DNA of 7,094 nucleotides from NCBI GenBank assembly GCA_002369295.1, contig DFDR01000043.1, positions 1 to 7,094 of the forward strand, written 5' to 3'. How positions within the stretch are numbered: the first letter of the stretch is position 1; the number at the start of each line of letters is the position of its first letter. The notes beneath the pieces are model-generated. The model saw only the letters and a list, made by a program, of their open reading frames with translations. It had not been told where the DNA came from and ran no database searches. The position numbers and the translations under genes are program-made. Positions 5,352 to 7,094 of this stretch are shown in pieces. This DNA is from Desulfovibrionaceae bacterium UBA3823 (lineage in GTDB: Bacteria > Desulfobacterota > Desulfovibrionia > Desulfovibrionales > Desulfovibrionaceae).

Positions 5352-6752
5352 ATGCCAAGCGATGTGGAAAGCGTGTTGTCGGGATACATCCAGGCCGTGC
5401 TGGACGCCCTCAAGGACGGCGTCTACATCAGCGACCGGGATGGCAAGACCGTCTGCGTCAACAAGGCCTACGAGCAGCTGACGGGCCTGCGCAGCGAGGA
5501 TCTCGTCGGCCGCAGCGTGCAGGAGCTCATCCAGCGCGGGGTCTTCGACATCGCCCTCAATCCCCGGATAGTCCGCACCGGCGAGCCCGCCGAGCATGTC
5601 CAGCACCTGAAGGACGGCACGATCCTCGTGCTCTCCGGCTGCCCCGTCTTCGACGAGGCCGGCCAGATACGCTTCGTCGTCACCTTTGCCCGCGACGTCT
5701 CGCGGCTCATGAGCCTCACCGAGCAGATCGACCAGCAGCGCATCCTCATGAACCAGACGGCCGGCCAGATCGCCTACGTCGCCAGGCAGCAGGAGAAGAA
5801 GAGCCACACGCCCACCTTTGCCAGCCCCCAGATGGCCGGCGTGCTCTCCCTGGTCAACCGCATCGCCCCCACGGACGCCACCGTCCTCATCCTCGGCGAA
5901 ACCGGGGTCGGCAAGGACGTCGTGGCCAGGCTCGTGCACAGCCGCAGCCCCCGCCACGAGAAGCTCATGCTCAAGGTGGACTGCGGCGGCATCTCCGAAA
6001 CCCTCACCGAGTCCGAAATCTTCGGCTACGTCGGCGGCGCCTTCACCGGCGCGTCGTCCAAGGGCAAGGCCGGCTACTTCGAGATAGCCAACGAGAGCAC
6101 GGTCTTCCTCGACGAGATAGGCGAGCTCCCCCTGTCCATGCAGACAAGGCTCCTGCGCGTGCTCCAGGACGGCGAGATCGTGCGCGTGGGCTCCTCCCAG
6201 CCCCGCAAGGTCAACGTCCGCGTGATCGCGGCCACCAACAAGAACCTCCGCGACTGCGTCGAGGCCGGCACCTTCAGGCGCGATCTCTACTACCGCCTCA
6301 ACGTGGCCGTGATCCAGATTCCGCCCCTGCGCGAGCGCAGCGAGGACATCGCGCCCCTGGCCAGAATGTTCCTCGAGGAGTACGCGGCCAAGTACCACAA
6401 GAAGCTGCGCTTCATGGACATCACCCTGGAGATGATGCGCGGCTACTCCTGGCCCGGCAACGTCCGGGAGCTCCAGAACCTGGTGCACAGCATGGCCATC
6501 ACCGCCACCGGCGAGGCCGTCTCCCCCCAGGACCTGCCTCCGCAGATTTCGGGCCCCTCGCCCCTGAACAAGCGCTTCCTGAACGACATCTATGCCGGGC
6601 ACCGGACCTTCAAGGAGATCATGGGCGAAGCCGAGGCCGACTTCCTGCGCCGGGCCATCGAGATGTACGGCTCGGTCCAGAAGGTGGCCCAGGTCTTCAA
6701 GCTCGACCGCTCCACCATCTTCAGGAAGCTCAAGGCTGCCTCCCGCCATTAG
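5352..6752 (+). CDS. PAS-domain sigma54-dependent transcriptional activator
   Basis: This 466-residue bacterial enhancer-binding protein is the likely activator of islA-islB. Residues about 12-118 form a PAS sensor domain, followed by a short linker (about 120-155) and a AAA+ domain. The AAA+ domain has Walker A GETGVGKD (182-189), the sigma54-contacting GAFTGA loop (229-234), Walker B FLDEIGELP (Asp254, Glu255), and the arginine-finger region FRRDLYYRLNV (308-318). A Fis-type helix-turn-helix ends the protein (about 438-466). There is no receiver domain, so control is probably by direct ligand or redox sensing through PAS rather than by phosphorylation; the ligand is unknown, isethionate or sulfite being guesses. 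AAGGAG (5341-5346) lies five bases before the ATG. In Desulfovibrio vulgaris, as I recall, a sigma54 activator gene also lies next to the isethionate lyase genes, which supports the role. I give no gene symbol because none is settled. Confidence 0.9.
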   Translation: MPSDVESVLSGYIQAVLDALKDGVYISDRDGKTVCVNKAYEQLTGLRSEDLVGRSVQELIQRGVFDIALNPRIVRTGEPAEHVQHLKDGTILVLSGCPVFDEAGQIRFVVTFARDVSRLMSLTEQIDQQRILMNQTAGQIAYVARQQEKKSHTPTFASPQMAGVLSLVNRIAPTDATVLILGETGVGKDVVARLVHSRSPRHEKLMLKVDCGGISETLTESEIFGYVGGAFTGASSKGKAGYFEIANESTVFLDEIGELPLSMQTRLLRVLQDGEIVRVGSSQPRKVNVRVIAATNKNLRDCVEAGTFRRDLYYRLNVAVIQIPPLRERSEDIAPLARMFLEEYAAKYHKKLRFMDITLEMMRGYSWPGNVRELQNLVHSMAITATGEAVSPQDLPPQISGPSPLNKRFLNDIYAGHRTFKEIMGEAEADFLRRAIEMYGSVQKVAQVFKLDRSTIFRKLKAASRH

Positions 6753-6997
6753 CCAGCCCCTTCCCTGAAGGCTTCCTGCGCTCCCTGGGGAGGCCAGACG
6801 CCGCAGGCAGGGCCTGCAGCCATGCCCGGCAGCCTGCTGTCAGCGCCGTGCCTGCAGAGAAGTCAACGCCGCCCTTTCCCGCCTTTGCCTTCAGCCTCTG
6901 CCCCGCCTGAAGCGTCCGCCGTTCTTCAGACCGGACGCCTGTCCTGCAATGCTGGAAGCCTCCTCCTGCTGAGGGAAAGGCCTGCGGAGCTCTTGCC
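6753..6997. other. Non-coding gap after the regulator gene
   Basis: No gene is supported here. Two small hairpins are visible: CCTTC-CCT-GAAGG just after the stop codon (about 6761-6773), and GCAGGC (6803-6808) with GCCTGC (6812-6817). Neither has a T-run, so neither is a convincing intrinsic terminator. No clear sigma70 or sigma54 promoter for the next gene was found. Confidence 0.5.
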
Positions 6998-7094
6998 GTG
7001 AAAAGCATCCTTGTCCTGGTTCTGCTGCTCTGTCTGAACCTTGTCTTTTTCTCCTCCAACTCCATCCTCTGTCGGGGAGCCCTGGTCTTCGCCG
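6998..7094 (+). CDS. Partial membrane protein, probably DMT/EamA transporter
   Basis: The frame opens at GTG 6998 and runs off the end of the window after 32 codons. GGAG (6986-6989) lies eight bases before the start. The visible sequence begins MKSILVLVLLLCLNLVFFSS and continues NSILCRGALVFA: a hydrophobic N-terminal membrane segment followed by an NSxLCRxAL-like turn. This turn resembles the N-terminus of DMT superfamily (EamA) transporters as I recall them, so the family call is tentative. Substrate and any link to isethionate metabolism are unknown. Its codons (CTG, GTT, TTT, CTT) are less C-biased than those of islA. Confidence 0.5.
   Translation, partial: MKSILVLVLLLCLNLVFFSSNSILCRGALVFA

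Noticed and set aside
4251..6749. 832-codon open frame on the - strand opposite islB and the regulator
   Set aside because: It spans two well-supported + strand genes and the gap between them, has low-complexity composition and no recognisable motif; it is a codon-bias shadow.

Overview
The window is GC-rich DNA with strongly C-ending codon use and fits a Desulfovibrionaceae-type anaerobe (Desulfovibrio/Bilophila group). This assignment rests on gene content and layout; I could not run a taxonomic search, and the species is not resolved. Three complete genes lie head to tail on the + strand: a glycyl radical enzyme best called as isethionate sulfite-lyase (islA, also named iseG), its radical-SAM activating enzyme (islB/iseH), and a PAS-AAA+-Fis sigma54-dependent activator. 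A fourth + strand gene starts at 6998 and runs off the end; it looks like a membrane transporter of the DMT/EamA type.

Layout. Bases 1-1487 hold no convincing gene. They contain scattered short palindromes, an isolated sigma54-like element (105-120) and an AT-richer patch (about 490-640). From about 1077 to 1450 there is repeat-rich DNA: a degenerate 12-bp tandem array (1154-1296), an exact-period 8-bp array (1304-1359) and a C-tract with quadruplex potential on the - strand (1430-1450). A near-consensus -24/-12 promoter at 1488-1504 then precedes islA (1615-4116) with a leader of roughly 100 nt. A 155-bp gap carrying a long GC-rich hairpin (4152-4194) separates islA from islB (4272-5219). 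A 132-bp gap with another hairpin and no clear promoter precedes the activator gene (5352-6752). Bases 6753-6997 are non-coding.

How the parts work together. IslA should cleave the C-S bond of isethionate (2-hydroxyethanesulfonate) to acetaldehyde plus sulfite; IslB installs the glycyl radical on Gly808 of IslA. In this family of bacteria sulfite feeds dissimilatory sulfite reductase, giving H2S, and acetaldehyde feeds acetyl-CoA; none of those downstream genes, nor an isethionate importer, is in the window. The sigma54 promoter before islA and the sigma54 activator gene just downstream make a self-contained regulatory circuit likely. The catalytic system is known; what looks least described is the repeat-built region upstream of the promoter and the hairpin between enzyme and activase genes.
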